Part shown: in pieces, positions 1-6,425 of the stretch
How positions within the stretch are numbered: the first letter of the stretch is position 1
Layout: every line of letters begins with the position of its first letter
Origin: CALCCV01 sp964388665
Lineage (GTDB): Bacteria > Bdellovibrionota > Bdellovibrionia > Bdellovibrionales > Bdellovibrionaceae
Reading direction: 5' to 3'
NCBI GenBank assembly: GCA_964388665.1
Contig: CAYMBJ010000122.1
Location: 1 to 8,243 of the forward strand
DNA: 8,243 nt
Position numbers and translations under genes: made by a program
Notes under the pieces: generated by a model
What the model was told of the DNA's origin: nothing
Databases searched by the model: none
The model's input: only the letters and a program-made list of their open reading frames with translations

Positions 1-62
1 AGAAGTTGAAAACCGAAAAAATCAAAAAAATATGAGTTTTTCAGGAGCCTGCTAGCTTTTCA
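1..62 (+). other. Frameshifted linker upstream of the GtrB membrane domain
   Basis: All three forward frames are closed here: a stop at 33-35 in the frame of the downstream gene, one at 7-9 in the second frame, and one at 53-55 in the third. A GtrB-like linker can still be pieced together by changing frame twice. Codons from position 3 read KLKTEKIKK, then from 31 in the next frame YEFFRSLLAF, then from 60 back in the first frame SMKPLRF. The shifts fall at an A7 run (24-30) and a T4 run (57-60). The stitched peptide has about the length and the ending (SFS-x-x-PLR type) expected between the catalytic domain and the first membrane helix of this family. Whether the two indels are real mutations or sequencing errors cannot be told from here. 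Confidence 0.5.
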
Positions 63-395
63 ATGAAGCCACTTCGATTTCTTTCATTTTTGGGGGTTTT
101 GATCTTCGGTCTGGCGACTATTGGCATGGGAATAACCTTCTACGCCTATTTGAAATTTAAGGTGGTTCCTGGTTGGTCAAGTTTGATGGTTGTCATTTTA
201 TTTTCTTGTGGTTTTCAGCTTTTGGCTATGGGGTTGCTGGGGGAATATATTGGCCGCATCTACATTGAACAGAAAAAGCGGCCACTTTATTTAATTTCTG
301 AAACGATTGGATTTAAAGCACATGAAATAGATTTGGACAAGACGCCAACATCGCGATCTCTTTGTGAAGAAATTAATAAGTATTGCAATGACTAA
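63..395 (+). CDS. GtrB/DPM1-like glycosyltransferase, C-terminal membrane domain (fragment)
   Basis: This 110-residue product matches the C-terminal third of GtrB-type polyprenyl-phosphate glycosyltransferases (GT2, DPM1-like), inner-membrane enzymes that load a sugar onto undecaprenyl phosphate. Two membrane helices are visible, about residues 6-28 and 39-60. Between and after them are the family signatures VVPGWSSLMV (residues 34-43), QLLAMGLLGEYIGRIY (52-67) and KKRPLYLI (71-78). The catalytic GT-A domain with its DxD-type motif is absent from this reading frame. The first ATG is at 63; an AGGAG lies 15 bases upstream, too far to be convincing, so this probably belongs to a longer gene entering from the left and broken by small indels. 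Its end overlaps the next gene by 8 bases. If the break is real, the catalytic half is uncoupled from its membrane anchor and the gene is likely non-functional. Confidence 0.8.
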   Translation: MKPLRFLSFLGVLIFGLATIGMGITFYAYLKFKVVPGWSSLMVVILFSCGFQLLAMGLLGEYIGRIYIEQKKRPLYLISETIGFKAHEIDLDKTPTSRSLCEEINKYCND

Positions 396-1152
396 TTATG
401 TTTACGATCAAAAATTTTATGAAGGCCAAAGTCATCGATCTTGGATGTCCGCGCGCAAGATTTGCTCGCGGGTACGCAGTAGCTTACCGCATGTTTCTTC
501 AGTACTGGATATTGGATGTGGCTCAGGAAGTTGGCTGAGGGCTTGGTTGGACCTTGGCATAATTGATGTTCACGGCCTTGATGGGAGCTATGTTTTTAAC
601 TCTAAGCTTATGATACCGAAAGAGTTGATTTCTGCGCAAAATTTAAATGAAAGATTTAGCCTAGAGCGAAAATTCGATTTAGTGACATGCTTAGAAGTGG
701 CCGAACATTTGAGTCCCTCCAATTCAAAAATCCTGGTTGAGACGATTTGCAGGCATGGCGATTTGGTTCTATTTTCAGCTGCAGTACCAGGCCAAGGCGG
801 CGAAAATCACGTAAATGAGCGTACTTACGAATATTGGAGGCAACTGTTTGAAGAATCTGGATATTCAATGTTTGATTTTGTGCGACCTTGGATACAAGCG
901 GACAAGGAAATCGAGGTTTGGTATCGACGAAATGTTTTTTTGTATGCGAAAAAACGTGTCATGCAAGAGCTCCCCTCTGAAATTTTAAAGACCCAAGTTC
1001 CCTTAAGTCATTCTATACATGACTATTCTTCAATACCAGAAAAGCTTAGGAAAATGGCAATGAGTTGGCTTTCAGTTGAGATGGCAACAAAGTTGGCGCG
1101 ACTTAAATTTTACCTGATGAAAATAGGTCGAGCTTGGAGGCTGGTAAGGTGA
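388..1152 (+). CDS. Class I SAM-dependent methyltransferase
   Basis: The 254-residue product is a Rossmann-fold methyltransferase. Motif I is VLDIGCGSGSWL (residues 39-50), with an acidic end of strand 2 at D65 (VHGLD) and a post-I segment FDLVTCLEVAEHL (96-108). A later PGQGGENHVNERTYEYW segment (134-150) resembles that of methyltransferases found in glycan and secondary-metabolite loci. The C-terminal 80 or so residues are basic and not assignable. The start is set at ATG 388, which overlaps the preceding stop by 8 bases. A GTG at 364 is in frame but would lengthen the overlap and add residues that do not look like the family. No strong ribosome site precedes 388, so translational coupling is likely. 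The substrate is unknown; an O- or N-methylated sugar of the glycan made by this operon is an inference from context. Confidence 0.85.
   Translation: MTNYVYDQKFYEGQSHRSWMSARKICSRVRSSLPHVSSVLDIGCGSGSWLRAWLDLGIIDVHGLDGSYVFNSKLMIPKELISAQNLNERFSLERKFDLVTCLEVAEHLSPSNSKILVETICRHGDLVLFSAAVPGQGGENHVNERTYEYWRQLFEESGYSMFDFVRPWIQADKEIEVWYRRNVFLYAKKRVMQELPSEILKTQVPLSHSIHDYSSIPEKLRKMAMSWLSVEMATKLARLKFYLMKIGRAWRLVR
1136..1140 (+). promoter_or_regulatory. Ribosome binding site deciding the GTG start at 1149
   Basis: GGAGG lies inside the end of the upstream methyltransferase gene, 8 bases before GTG 1149. That GTG forms a GTGA stop/start overlap. This favours GTG 1149 over the in-frame TTG at 1134, which sits before the site. 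Confidence 0.75.
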
Positions 1153-2168
1153 CCGTGTTGAGCTCGCAGTCTCGAAAGGTCAAGTCCTCAAATATTTTCA
1201 ATCGGCAGAAAGGACGACGATCAAGTTTTTCTGAAGCGCAAAAGATCATCAAGCCGTGCTGGGTGTGTGAAAGCAAATTTGGCGCCTTGATTGCAACAGG
1301 TCTCGAAGATTGGGAATATTGTAGCCCTGGGGTTTATGATCTGATGGCCTGTAATATCTGTAAAATGGCACAGTTGATACCTGTTCCAACAAGTGACATT
1401 CTTAAATCTGCCTACCCAGACCACTATCATACATACCAACCTGGAAAATCTCGAATTACAAATTATCTTAAAAGGCATTCTTTAGGTCTTCAGGCGAAAT
1501 ATATCCTGCGAATATTGAATAGTGAGAGTGGAAATATTCTAGATGTAGGTTGCTCGGATGGCGCGCTTTTAATTGCAGTTGGACTGCGACATGCGGGGCT
1601 AGGATTGTATGGTATAGAGTCGCATGAAGATTGTTTGAAAAGCGCGAGCAGTCGTCAAAATCTCAAAATCTATTCAGGATTTTTTGAAAGTGTCAATTTA
1701 CCAATTGATTTTTACGATATTGTGATAATGAATCATGTGTTGGAGCACCTCTATGCCCCAGGGGTCGCCCTAAATAGAGTATTGCAAACTTTAAAGCCGG
1801 GTGGTTTTTTTGTCGGAGAACTTCCAAACATTGATTCGTGGGACTTTAAGCTGTTTGGCCGATTCTGGGGAGGCGGCCATGCGCCTAGGCATCTCTGGCA
1901 CTTTTCCCCTGAGAACTTAGCTAAGGCACTGACGTCTGCTGGTTTTACGGACATAAAAATTATGAACAGTCTTCACACTGGACATTGGGCGATGTCGGTT
2001 CAAAATACATTGAGGGGTCGCAAAAGTGGATTTTGCTCGCCGGAACGCGCTCGGGACTGGTATTATCCCTACATGCTGATCCTGTTTTTATTAGTAAGTA
2101 TCATTCAATTTATATTTAGCAATACTGGAGTGATTCGATTTGAAGCCCGGAAATCGCGAAATCCATAA
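1149..2168 (+). CDS. SAM-dependent methyltransferase with N-terminal Cys4 module and hydrophobic C-terminus
   Basis: The 339-residue product has three parts. A basic leader is followed by a probable zinc module with C37-x2-C40 and C68-x2-C71. The Methyltransf_23-like domain carries ILDVGCSDG (130-138), acidic E157 ending strand 2, DIVIMNHVLEHL (190-201) and LKPGGFF (215-221), and then GGHAPRHLWHFSPENL (242-257), a signature of this subgroup. The last 40 or so residues hold one strongly hydrophobic stretch (YMLILFLLVSIIQFIF), a likely membrane contact. This architecture resembles the sugar C-/O-methyltransferases found in polysaccharide and glycopeptide loci, where the Cys4 part precedes the SAM fold. 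The start overlaps the previous stop as GTGA with a GGAGG site. The 3' end overlaps the desaturase gene by 29 bases. The exact sugar substrate cannot be read from sequence. Confidence 0.85.
   Translation: MTVLSSQSRKVKSSNIFNRQKGRRSSFSEAQKIIKPCWVCESKFGALIATGLEDWEYCSPGVYDLMACNICKMAQLIPVPTSDILKSAYPDHYHTYQPGKSRITNYLKRHSLGLQAKYILRILNSESGNILDVGCSDGALLIAVGLRHAGLGLYGIESHEDCLKSASSRQNLKIYSGFFESVNLPIDFYDIVIMNHVLEHLYAPGVALNRVLQTLKPGGFFVGELPNIDSWDFKLFGRFWGGGHAPRHLWHFSPENLAKALTSAGFTDIKIMNSLHTGHWAMSVQNTLRGRKSGFCSPERARDWYYPYMLILFLLVSIIQFIFSNTGVIRFEARKSRNP
2127..2130 (+). promoter_or_regulatory. Ribosome binding site supporting the TTG start at 2140
   Basis: GGAG stands 9 bases before TTG 2140. The next in-frame Met is already inside the first membrane helix, so this site supports the unusual TTG start. 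Confidence 0.55.
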
Positions 2169-3096
2169 ACTCATTCCTGAGGGCCAGCTGGCGAATCTGA
2201 CTAAAACCTCAGATGTTAATGGCGCCACCATCAGCTTCTTGCTCATGCTGTCCTTTTTGTTTTTGTTATTTCTATTGTTCTTTTTTTACGATTTCGCTCT
2301 AGTTAAGGGTGGCATATTTGTTTTGATTGCGGTTCTTCAGCATCACCTTTTTATTGCGCAACATGAAAGCTTGCACTTTCTTCTTTTTAGGACACGGAGA
2401 TTTAATGACATTTTCGGAGGTTTCTTTGGCCTTATGGTAGGATTTCCTCTCTCCTATCGTAGACATCATTTAAGACACCACGCATTTCTCGGCACGCAGG
2501 AAGATCCAGACTTTTCAAACTATGAAAAACCATTAAAAGGTAAGCAGGCAACTTTTATGAGACTTGTATTGCTTCTTTCAGGTTTTGCGACAGTTGAGCA
2601 GGCAATATCCTACTATCTAAAAGGGCAAATAAGATCATCATCAGCTTCAGATTTAGACAAATCAAAGCCGACCCGTTCGAACCCAATTGATCTGATATTA
2701 TTGCTAGTCACACAGTGCTCGATTCTCCTAGTGTTTGTGTTTTTTTCGGACTGGAAAGACTATTTTTTGTTTTGGATAGCCCCCCTTTTTACGATAACAA
2801 AATCACTTAATTCTTTGCGAAACTATATTGAGCACGAATATCAACTGGACGAAGTCAATATCGAGGTCAACCGATTAGTTTCTGTTCAGTCAAATAGAAT
2901 CGAACGCTTTTTTTTCGCACCTCTTAATTTCAATTTTCATGCCGAACACCACTTGTTTACCAACGTTCCGTATTACAATTTACCAAAACTTAGTGAAATT
3001 CTTTCTTGTCATAATAATCTACCCTATCGCATTGAAAAATCCTATTTGGGATCGTTAAAACGATGCTGGCAATCGCAGTTGGGAGACTCAAAATAA
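2140..3096 (+). CDS. Membrane fatty acid desaturase (di-iron, three histidine boxes)
   Basis: The 318-residue product is a membrane-bound di-iron desaturase of the FA_desaturase superfamily, which introduces a double bond (or a hydroxyl in some relatives) into a lipid chain using O2. The three histidine boxes are HESLH (75-79), HHLRHH (109-114, containing HxxHH) and HAEHH (267-271). Box 2 is followed by FLGTQEDPDF, typical of the family, and RNYIEHEY supplies a further conserved Glu-His before box 3. Hydrophobic segments lie at about residues 31-50, 55-73, 91-105, 182-202 and 205-222. The TTG start is supported by a GGAG. The gene overlaps its upstream neighbour by 29 bases and shares TAATG with the next gene, so it is co-translated with methyltransferases of a glycan operon. 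A role on a glycan-linked lipid or carrier rather than bulk phospholipid is inference; a general acyl-lipid desaturase or carotenoid-type oxygenase is possible. Confidence 0.88.
   Translation: MKPGNREIHKLIPEGQLANLTKTSDVNGATISFLLMLSFLFLLFLLFFFYDFALVKGGIFVLIAVLQHHLFIAQHESLHFLLFRTRRFNDIFGGFFGLMVGFPLSYRRHHLRHHAFLGTQEDPDFSNYEKPLKGKQATFMRLVLLLSGFATVEQAISYYLKGQIRSSSASDLDKSKPTRSNPIDLILLLVTQCSILLVFVFFSDWKDYFLFWIAPLFTITKSLNSLRNYIEHEYQLDEVNIEVNRLVSVQSNRIERFFFAPLNFNFHAEHHLFTNVPYYNLPKLSEILSCHNNLPYRIEKSYLGSLKRCWQSQLGDSK
3081..3085 (+). promoter_or_regulatory. Ribosome binding site deciding the ATG start at 3096
   Basis: GGGAG lies 10 bases before ATG 3096, which overlaps the desaturase stop as TAATG. This favours 3096 over the in-frame ATG at 3063, which would precede the site. 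Confidence 0.65.
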
Positions 3097-3908
3097 TGGT
3101 AGATTCAGAATTCAAAAATTTTGGGTCTAATGGAGCCAACCTAAAGTCGGGGGCTTCTGAAAATTCAGTCTATAATGCCAATCAAATACACTTGGGTTTT
3201 CCTGATGGATTTGAGAATCATTTTTGGACACTTGCCAGAAATAGAATTGTTGAATATCATTTGAAGTCAGAAATATTCAATGACGGATTCTTAGCCTTGG
3301 ACGTGGGAAGCGGACCTGGATATTTTGTCTGCTATTGTCGAGAAAAAGGGATTAATGTTATTGGCTGTGATCTCAGTCAACCAACAAATGAAAGGGTCCG
3401 GCAGCTTCCGTATTTACATTATGGATTGGCTGCTAGCAATTTACCATTGTCTGTTAGGTCTGAGGTTACACATCTTTTGTTTTTAGATGTGTTAGAACAT
3501 CAAGCGAATCCGACAGATTTTCTTAATGCTCACCTTCTAGCCTTTCCAAAATTAGAGTATTTAATTATCACCGTTCCAGCTCGGCGCGAACTTTGGTCTG
3601 CTTTTGATACTTACTACGGTCATCAGATGCGATATAGTCTGAAGCAGCTTGAAAACACAATAAATTCCATAAAAGAATTGCAAGTGCTGAGTATCAAGTA
3701 TCTATTTCAATCACTTTATCCATTGGCCATTCTAAGGAAAATTAGGGGGAGCGCTGCTAAACAAGTGAGTTCACCTTCGGCGATGGGTCGAGGGATTCAT
3801 CGATTATTTTCTTATTTTCTTCTGTTAGAGTACTTTTTATGTCCTAAATACATTGCAGGAACATCGTTGATTGCGAAATGTAAAGTCCATAGAAATATAC
3901 GGCAATGA
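3096..3908 (+). CDS. SAM-dependent methyltransferase (glycan-locus type)
   Basis: The 270-residue product has a SAM fold with motif I LDVGSGPGYF (68-77), an acidic residue ending strand 2 at D92 (VIGCDLS) and FLDVLEH (129-135). DTYYGHQMRYSL (171-182) is a GHxxRYs-type motif seen in many methyltransferases of polysaccharide clusters. The C-terminus has a hydrophobic patch (SYFLLLEYFL) and ends in a GTSLIAKCK strand typical of this group. The N-terminal 30 residues are polar and unassigned. It starts within the desaturase stop (TAATG) and ends in an ATGA overlap with the next gene, so it is part of the same translationally coupled chain. It differs from the two other methyltransferases of the operon and is not a recent duplicate. 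The substrate is unknown; a lipid-linked sugar or glycan end-group is inferred from context. Confidence 0.85.
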   Translation: MVDSEFKNFGSNGANLKSGASENSVYNANQIHLGFPDGFENHFWTLARNRIVEYHLKSEIFNDGFLALDVGSGPGYFVCYCREKGINVIGCDLSQPTNERVRQLPYLHYGLAASNLPLSVRSEVTHLLFLDVLEHQANPTDFLNAHLLAFPKLEYLIITVPARRELWSAFDTYYGHQMRYSLKQLENTINSIKELQVLSIKYLFQSLYPLAILRKIRGSAAKQVSSPSAMGRGIHRLFSYFLLLEYFLCPKYIAGTSLIAKCKVHRNIRQ

Positions 3909-5458
3909 CCTTTAAAATTTGGAATGGTTTCTCTTTGGAGTTTTTAGTAGCGTTTGTTTTGGTGTCCGCATGGATTTTTTTAAGGATCCCAGAGTTGAAT
4001 GCCCTTGTGGGAGACAATGATGGTGGGCACCAACTTTTGGGTGCATTTCAGATAATCCACTTAAACGAGCACCCCTTTTTGGACTTTTTCTCTTCATATG
4101 GTCCACTGGCATTCTACTTTTCTGCAGTTTTCCAAAAATTATCCCATGAAACTTTTTTAGGTGAAGTGATGTTAAGAGTAATGGGTTTTCTGGTGACTTA
4201 TCTCGCCCTATGGTGGGTGATCAAAAAATTGGTTCGAGATTTTAGATGGACAATTTTCCTTCTCATTCTTGCCCTAATTTGGATGCCAGTCTTATATAAG
4301 TATTACGCAGTTTTAACAATAATGATTTGGATTGTGGCAAACTATAGTTTCCTAAGATATGAAAATGAGTTTGGGGCGTTCGCAATGGGCGCATCCGTCG
4401 CCTTCGCCGGTCTTTTTCGACACGACTTTGGCGGGTATACGATGGTAGCCTCGATTATTGCATTTACTATTTCTAGAAGCTCTAAACTCCTCCTGAAAAG
4501 ATTCTTTTTCTTCATAGCGGGAGCCATTCTGGTGTTCTCCCCTTGGCTCTTGTTATTATGGATGAACGGAAAAATTTTTACGTACTTTAAACAAATTTGG
4601 ACGGTAACATTTGGCGTTGCGGAGGGGTTAAGTCTTCCAAATCCGGCTCTTGCTATTGGATCGGAGACAGTGCCTTTTGGCATTTCAATTGCCTATATTT
4701 TTGTGTACTTGATTCCTGTCTTTTCGTTGTTGATGATTGTGATATTTCGACAAAAAATTTCAACCTTTTATTTCAGATTCGGTATTTGTTTAGTTTCAAT
4801 TAGTTTTATGAATCTATTGCAAAGCGCTCATCGATCTGATTTCGGTCACCTTATTCAGGCAACCATTCCAAGTTTTGTGCTATTATCCTGGTTAACCAGT
4901 GTTTTTCGGCAAATGCCAACTTCGATGAATAGAGCCATGCAGTTTTCTCTGCTTGGAGTAAGCGCATGGATAGTTCTATTTTTGACTCAACCTTGGACGG
5001 CATCTTTGAATTTTAATAATTTGAAAAGTCCAATAGAACTGCTGCGTAATATTTCAAAATCGAAATCAGAAATTCGGCAAATGGCAAAAAATGATTTTTT
5101 TGGCAACATTGGTCAATTGATTGTATTCATACATGACAATGCGAATCCCGAATATCGCGTGAATGTTTTTCCTTTTTTACCACAAGTTCAGTTTATATCC
5201 GAAAGGGGCTTTTCAGGAGGCTCGATGCTGTTAGCACCTGGCTTTTTCACAGATCTTCGATCGCAAGTAGAGATTGTAGAAAGGTTGGCAAAAACTTTGC
5301 CGAAGATTGTTCTATGGGATGAAAACTACTGTTTTGATGGATTGGAAAATAGGAATTCGGTGAAAACTCACTATTTGGTTTATAATTTCATAGTCGAAAA
5401 GTACGTAAAAGACGGTATGGTTGGTTCGTATACTGTTTATAGAAAAAATTTATTATAA
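3905..5458 (+). CDS. Polytopic GT-C-like membrane protein, putative glycosyltransferase
   Basis: This 517-residue inner-membrane protein has about ten hydrophobic segments between residues 12 and 362, followed by a soluble C-terminal domain of roughly 150 residues. The first periplasmic-side loop has GDNDGGHQ (36-43), then HPFLDFFSSYGPL (56-68). GT-C enzymes such as the ArnT/GT39/GT83 types carry catalytic acids in a comparable loop, with a similar D-x(n)-YGPL arrangement. Further charged residues lie at FRHDF (171-175) and AHRSDFGHL (308-316). No exact family was recognised. A lipid-linked sugar transferase acting outside the inner membrane is the best reading. It starts with an ATGA overlap and has no obvious ribosome site of its own, so translation depends on the upstream gene. 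It is the last gene of the run. A polymerase- or ligase-like role is less likely but not excluded. Confidence 0.75.
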   Translation: MTFKIWNGFSLEFLVAFVLVSAWIFLRIPELNALVGDNDGGHQLLGAFQIIHLNEHPFLDFFSSYGPLAFYFSAVFQKLSHETFLGEVMLRVMGFLVTYLALWWVIKKLVRDFRWTIFLLILALIWMPVLYKYYAVLTIMIWIVANYSFLRYENEFGAFAMGASVAFAGLFRHDFGGYTMVASIIAFTISRSSKLLLKRFFFFIAGAILVFSPWLLLLWMNGKIFTYFKQIWTVTFGVAEGLSLPNPALAIGSETVPFGISIAYIFVYLIPVFSLLMIVIFRQKISTFYFRFGICLVSISFMNLLQSAHRSDFGHLIQATIPSFVLLSWLTSVFRQMPTSMNRAMQFSLLGVSAWIVLFLTQPWTASLNFNNLKSPIELLRNISKSKSEIRQMAKNDFFGNIGQLIVFIHDNANPEYRVNVFPFLPQVQFISERGFSGGSMLLAPGFFTDLRSQVEIVERLAKTLPKIVLWDENYCFDGLENRNSVKTHYLVYNFIVEKYVKDGMVGSYTVYRKNLL

Positions 5459-5600
5459 TTCTGAAGTTCAATACAATGGCAACTTTAGCATAGGGGATTT
5501 GAATTCTCACTGATTTAAGAAGGTTTAAGTGGATCTTCCTTTTCGCGGTATGCGCACTGTTAAACTGGATCTAATCATTTCAGGAGCGCCCTCCCATCGC
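5459..5600. other. Gene-free junction between the operon and the split minus-strand remnant
   Basis: This stretch separates two convergent units: the operon ending at 5458 and the minus-strand remnant ending at 5601. No ORF of note, RNA gene or strong hairpin with a T-run was found. Only short weak stems are present, for example GGAG/CTCC around 5583-5594. A terminator would be expected here but cannot be shown. Confidence 0.5.
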
Positions 5601-5704
5601 TCAATAAATTTTCCGAATTGAAAAACTAAAGTCTTTGTTGTTATTTCGAATCCCCATGTACTCCAAGTAACACATTTCTTTCAATTGAGGTTGGAGGATT
5701 AACC
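5601..5704 (-). pseudogene. 3' end of the methyltransferase-like gene split by IS66
   Basis: Read on the minus strand, the 104 bases next to the left end of the IS66 element (including its duplication copy) continue the frame of the remnant on the far side. After the shared TTA ATC codons they encode LQPQLKEMCYLEYMG and IRNNNKDFSFSIRKIY, then a TGA stop at 5601-5603. The ending, with an RxNxxxF-(S/I)-F-x-x-RK type strand, is what SAM methyltransferase-like proteins of this class usually finish with. Separated from the rest of its gene and lacking a start, this piece is presumed not to be expressed as a protein. Confidence 0.8.
5697..5704. repeat. Target site duplication, left copy (GATTAACC)
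   Basis: GATTAACC directly precedes the left inverted repeat of the IS66 element and recurs exactly after its right end at 7943-7950. Eight bases is the usual duplication length for IS66 insertions. Confidence 0.95.
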
Positions 5705-5725
5705 GTAAGCGATCTATCCGTCCCA
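5705..5725 (+). repeat. IS66 left terminal inverted repeat
   Basis: The repeat starts GTAAGCGATCTATCC and then, after two mismatched bases, CCCA. It pairs with the reverse complement of 7922-7942, with 19 of 21 positions identical and mismatches at the 16th and 17th bases. Confidence 0.93.
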
Positions 5726-5770
5726 TTCTTTTTTAAAATGTGAAGATGTACTAACTTCCGGAAAAAATCT

Positions 5771-5775
5771 GGAGG
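5771..5775 (+). promoter_or_regulatory. Ribosome binding site of tnpA
   Basis: GGAGG lies 5 bases before the GTG start at 5781 and supports this non-ATG start. A TAAAAT at 5734-5739 could be a -10 box for the element, but no matching -35 was convincing. Confidence 0.65.
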
Positions 5776-5780
5776 CAAAA

Positions 5781-6065
5781 GTGAATTCACCCATCGGCAA
5801 CAATAATAAAAAAGAGTTTTGGCTTCATCACTTGGCTGAAGCTGCAAAGTTTTCTGGAACCAAAGCTGAGTATTGCCGTCAGAATAATTTGGTTAAGAGT
5901 CGCTTTACATATTATCGAGACAAATATTCAAAGCCTGCAAACTTTAGTGAAGTCAGAGCCGTCGAAAAAGTGGCTGTCAAAAGAGCTGCTGTGGAAAAGT
6001 CAATTTATCCACAGACTGTTGATGCTAAGTGGGTAGCCGAGCTCATTCGGGAGCTGCATCGATGA
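5781..6065 (+). CDS. tnpA: IS66 accessory protein TnpA
   Basis: This 94-residue protein is the first ORF of the IS66 operon, a small putative DNA-binding accessory needed with TnpB and TnpC for transposition. The family pattern is visible: FWLHHLAEAAKFSG (13-26), the helix-turn-helix-like TKAEYCRQNNLVKSRF (27-42) and an aromatic-basic YYRDK (44-48) that replaces the usual FYxWRxK. The remaining half is lysine- and valine-rich and variable in the family. It starts at GTG 5781 behind a GGAGG site and ends in an ATGA overlap with tnpB. Its length agrees with the family (about 90-140 residues). Its precise biochemical role is not established for the family. Confidence 0.85.
   Translation: MNSPIGNNNKKEFWLHHLAEAAKFSGTKAEYCRQNNLVKSRFTYYRDKYSKPANFSEVRAVEKVAVKRAAVEKSIYPQTVDAKWVAELIRELHR
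6049..6053 (+). promoter_or_regulatory. Ribosome binding site deciding the tnpB start at 6062
   Basis: GGGAG is 8 bases before ATG 6062, which overlaps the tnpA stop as ATGA. This rules against the in-frame GTG at 6029. Confidence 0.7.
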
Positions 6066-6412
6066 GAGCTCTTGGTAGCTTTGAAAAGATATACATCTAT
6101 AAGAAGTTTGTGGATTTTCGAAAGAGCATCAACGGGTTAAGTGCAATTGTGGCGGGCGAGTTGAACTTAGAGCTGAAGCAATCTTCAATTTTTATTTTCT
6201 GTAACCAGCGTCGCACCCACATGAAAATGCTGTATTTTGATCGAAGTGGATTTGCTCTTTGGTTAAAGCGTTTGGAAGAGGCCAAGTTCTCGTGGGTGCG
6301 TAACATTGATCAAAATGTCATTGAGGTCTCTGCAAAGGATTTGGAGCTGTTGCTAGATGGCATAAATATTTGGACGCGCTTTGAAAGTGTTTACTTTGAA
6401 GAGGTGATCTGA
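6062..6412 (+). CDS. tnpB: IS66 accessory protein TnpB (IS66 Orf2)
   Basis: This 116-residue protein belongs to the IS66 Orf2 family, a partner of unknown biochemical activity required for IS66 transposition. Diagnostic segments are VDFRKSINGLSAIV (17-30; family form VDxRxGxxGLxxxV), FIFCNQRRTHMKMLYFDRSG (44-63) and LWLKRLEEAKFSW (67-79; family KRLExGxFxWP). Length is normal for the family and the frame is intact. The start is ATG 6062, translationally coupled to tnpA, with a GGGAG site. A 13-base gap separates it from tnpC. Compared with the usual FVNRRRDRLKxLxWD core, this copy has CNQRRTHMKMLYFD, a conservative variant, so loss of function is not indicated. Confidence 0.93.
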   Translation: MRALGSFEKIYIYKKFVDFRKSINGLSAIVAGELNLELKQSSIFIFCNQRRTHMKMLYFDRSGFALWLKRLEEAKFSWVRNIDQNVIEVSAKDLELLLDGINIWTRFESVYFEEVI

Positions 6413-6425
6413 TTAGCTTTGGATC

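Noticed and set aside
364..387. GTG 364 as the start of the first methyltransferase
   Set aside because: It would overlap the upstream gene by 32 bases. ATG 388 at the stop of the previous gene gives a family-like N-terminus (MTNYVYDQKFYEG).
1134..1148. TTG 1134 as the start of the second methyltransferase
   Set aside because: The GGAGG at 1136-1140 lies after it and is well placed for GTG 1149, which forms a GTGA overlap.
3063..3095. ATG 3063 as the start of the third methyltransferase
   Set aside because: It is a long overlap with the desaturase and has no ribosome site, whereas ATG 3096 has GGGAG upstream and a TAATG stop/start.
4342..4683. Minus-strand open frame of 113 codons
   Set aside because: It lies wholly inside the GT-C-like gene, shows no recognisable motif, and has the composition of an antisense shadow.
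4597..4803. Plus-strand open frame of 68 codons inside the GT-C-like gene
   Set aside because: It is out of frame with the membrane protein, which has clear helices and motifs across the same bases.
5459..5600. Possible bidirectional terminator between convergent units
   Set aside because: Only 3-4 bp stems were found and none is followed by a T-run, so no terminator is called.
5641..5847. Minus-strand open frame of 68 codons crossing the left IS66 end
   Set aside because: It is in a different frame from the methyltransferase-like remnant and crosses the insertion boundary, so it is a chance frame.
6029..6061. GTG 6029 as the tnpB start
   Set aside because: ATG 6062 has a GGGAG site and the ATGA overlap with tnpA, and matches the usual TnpB length.
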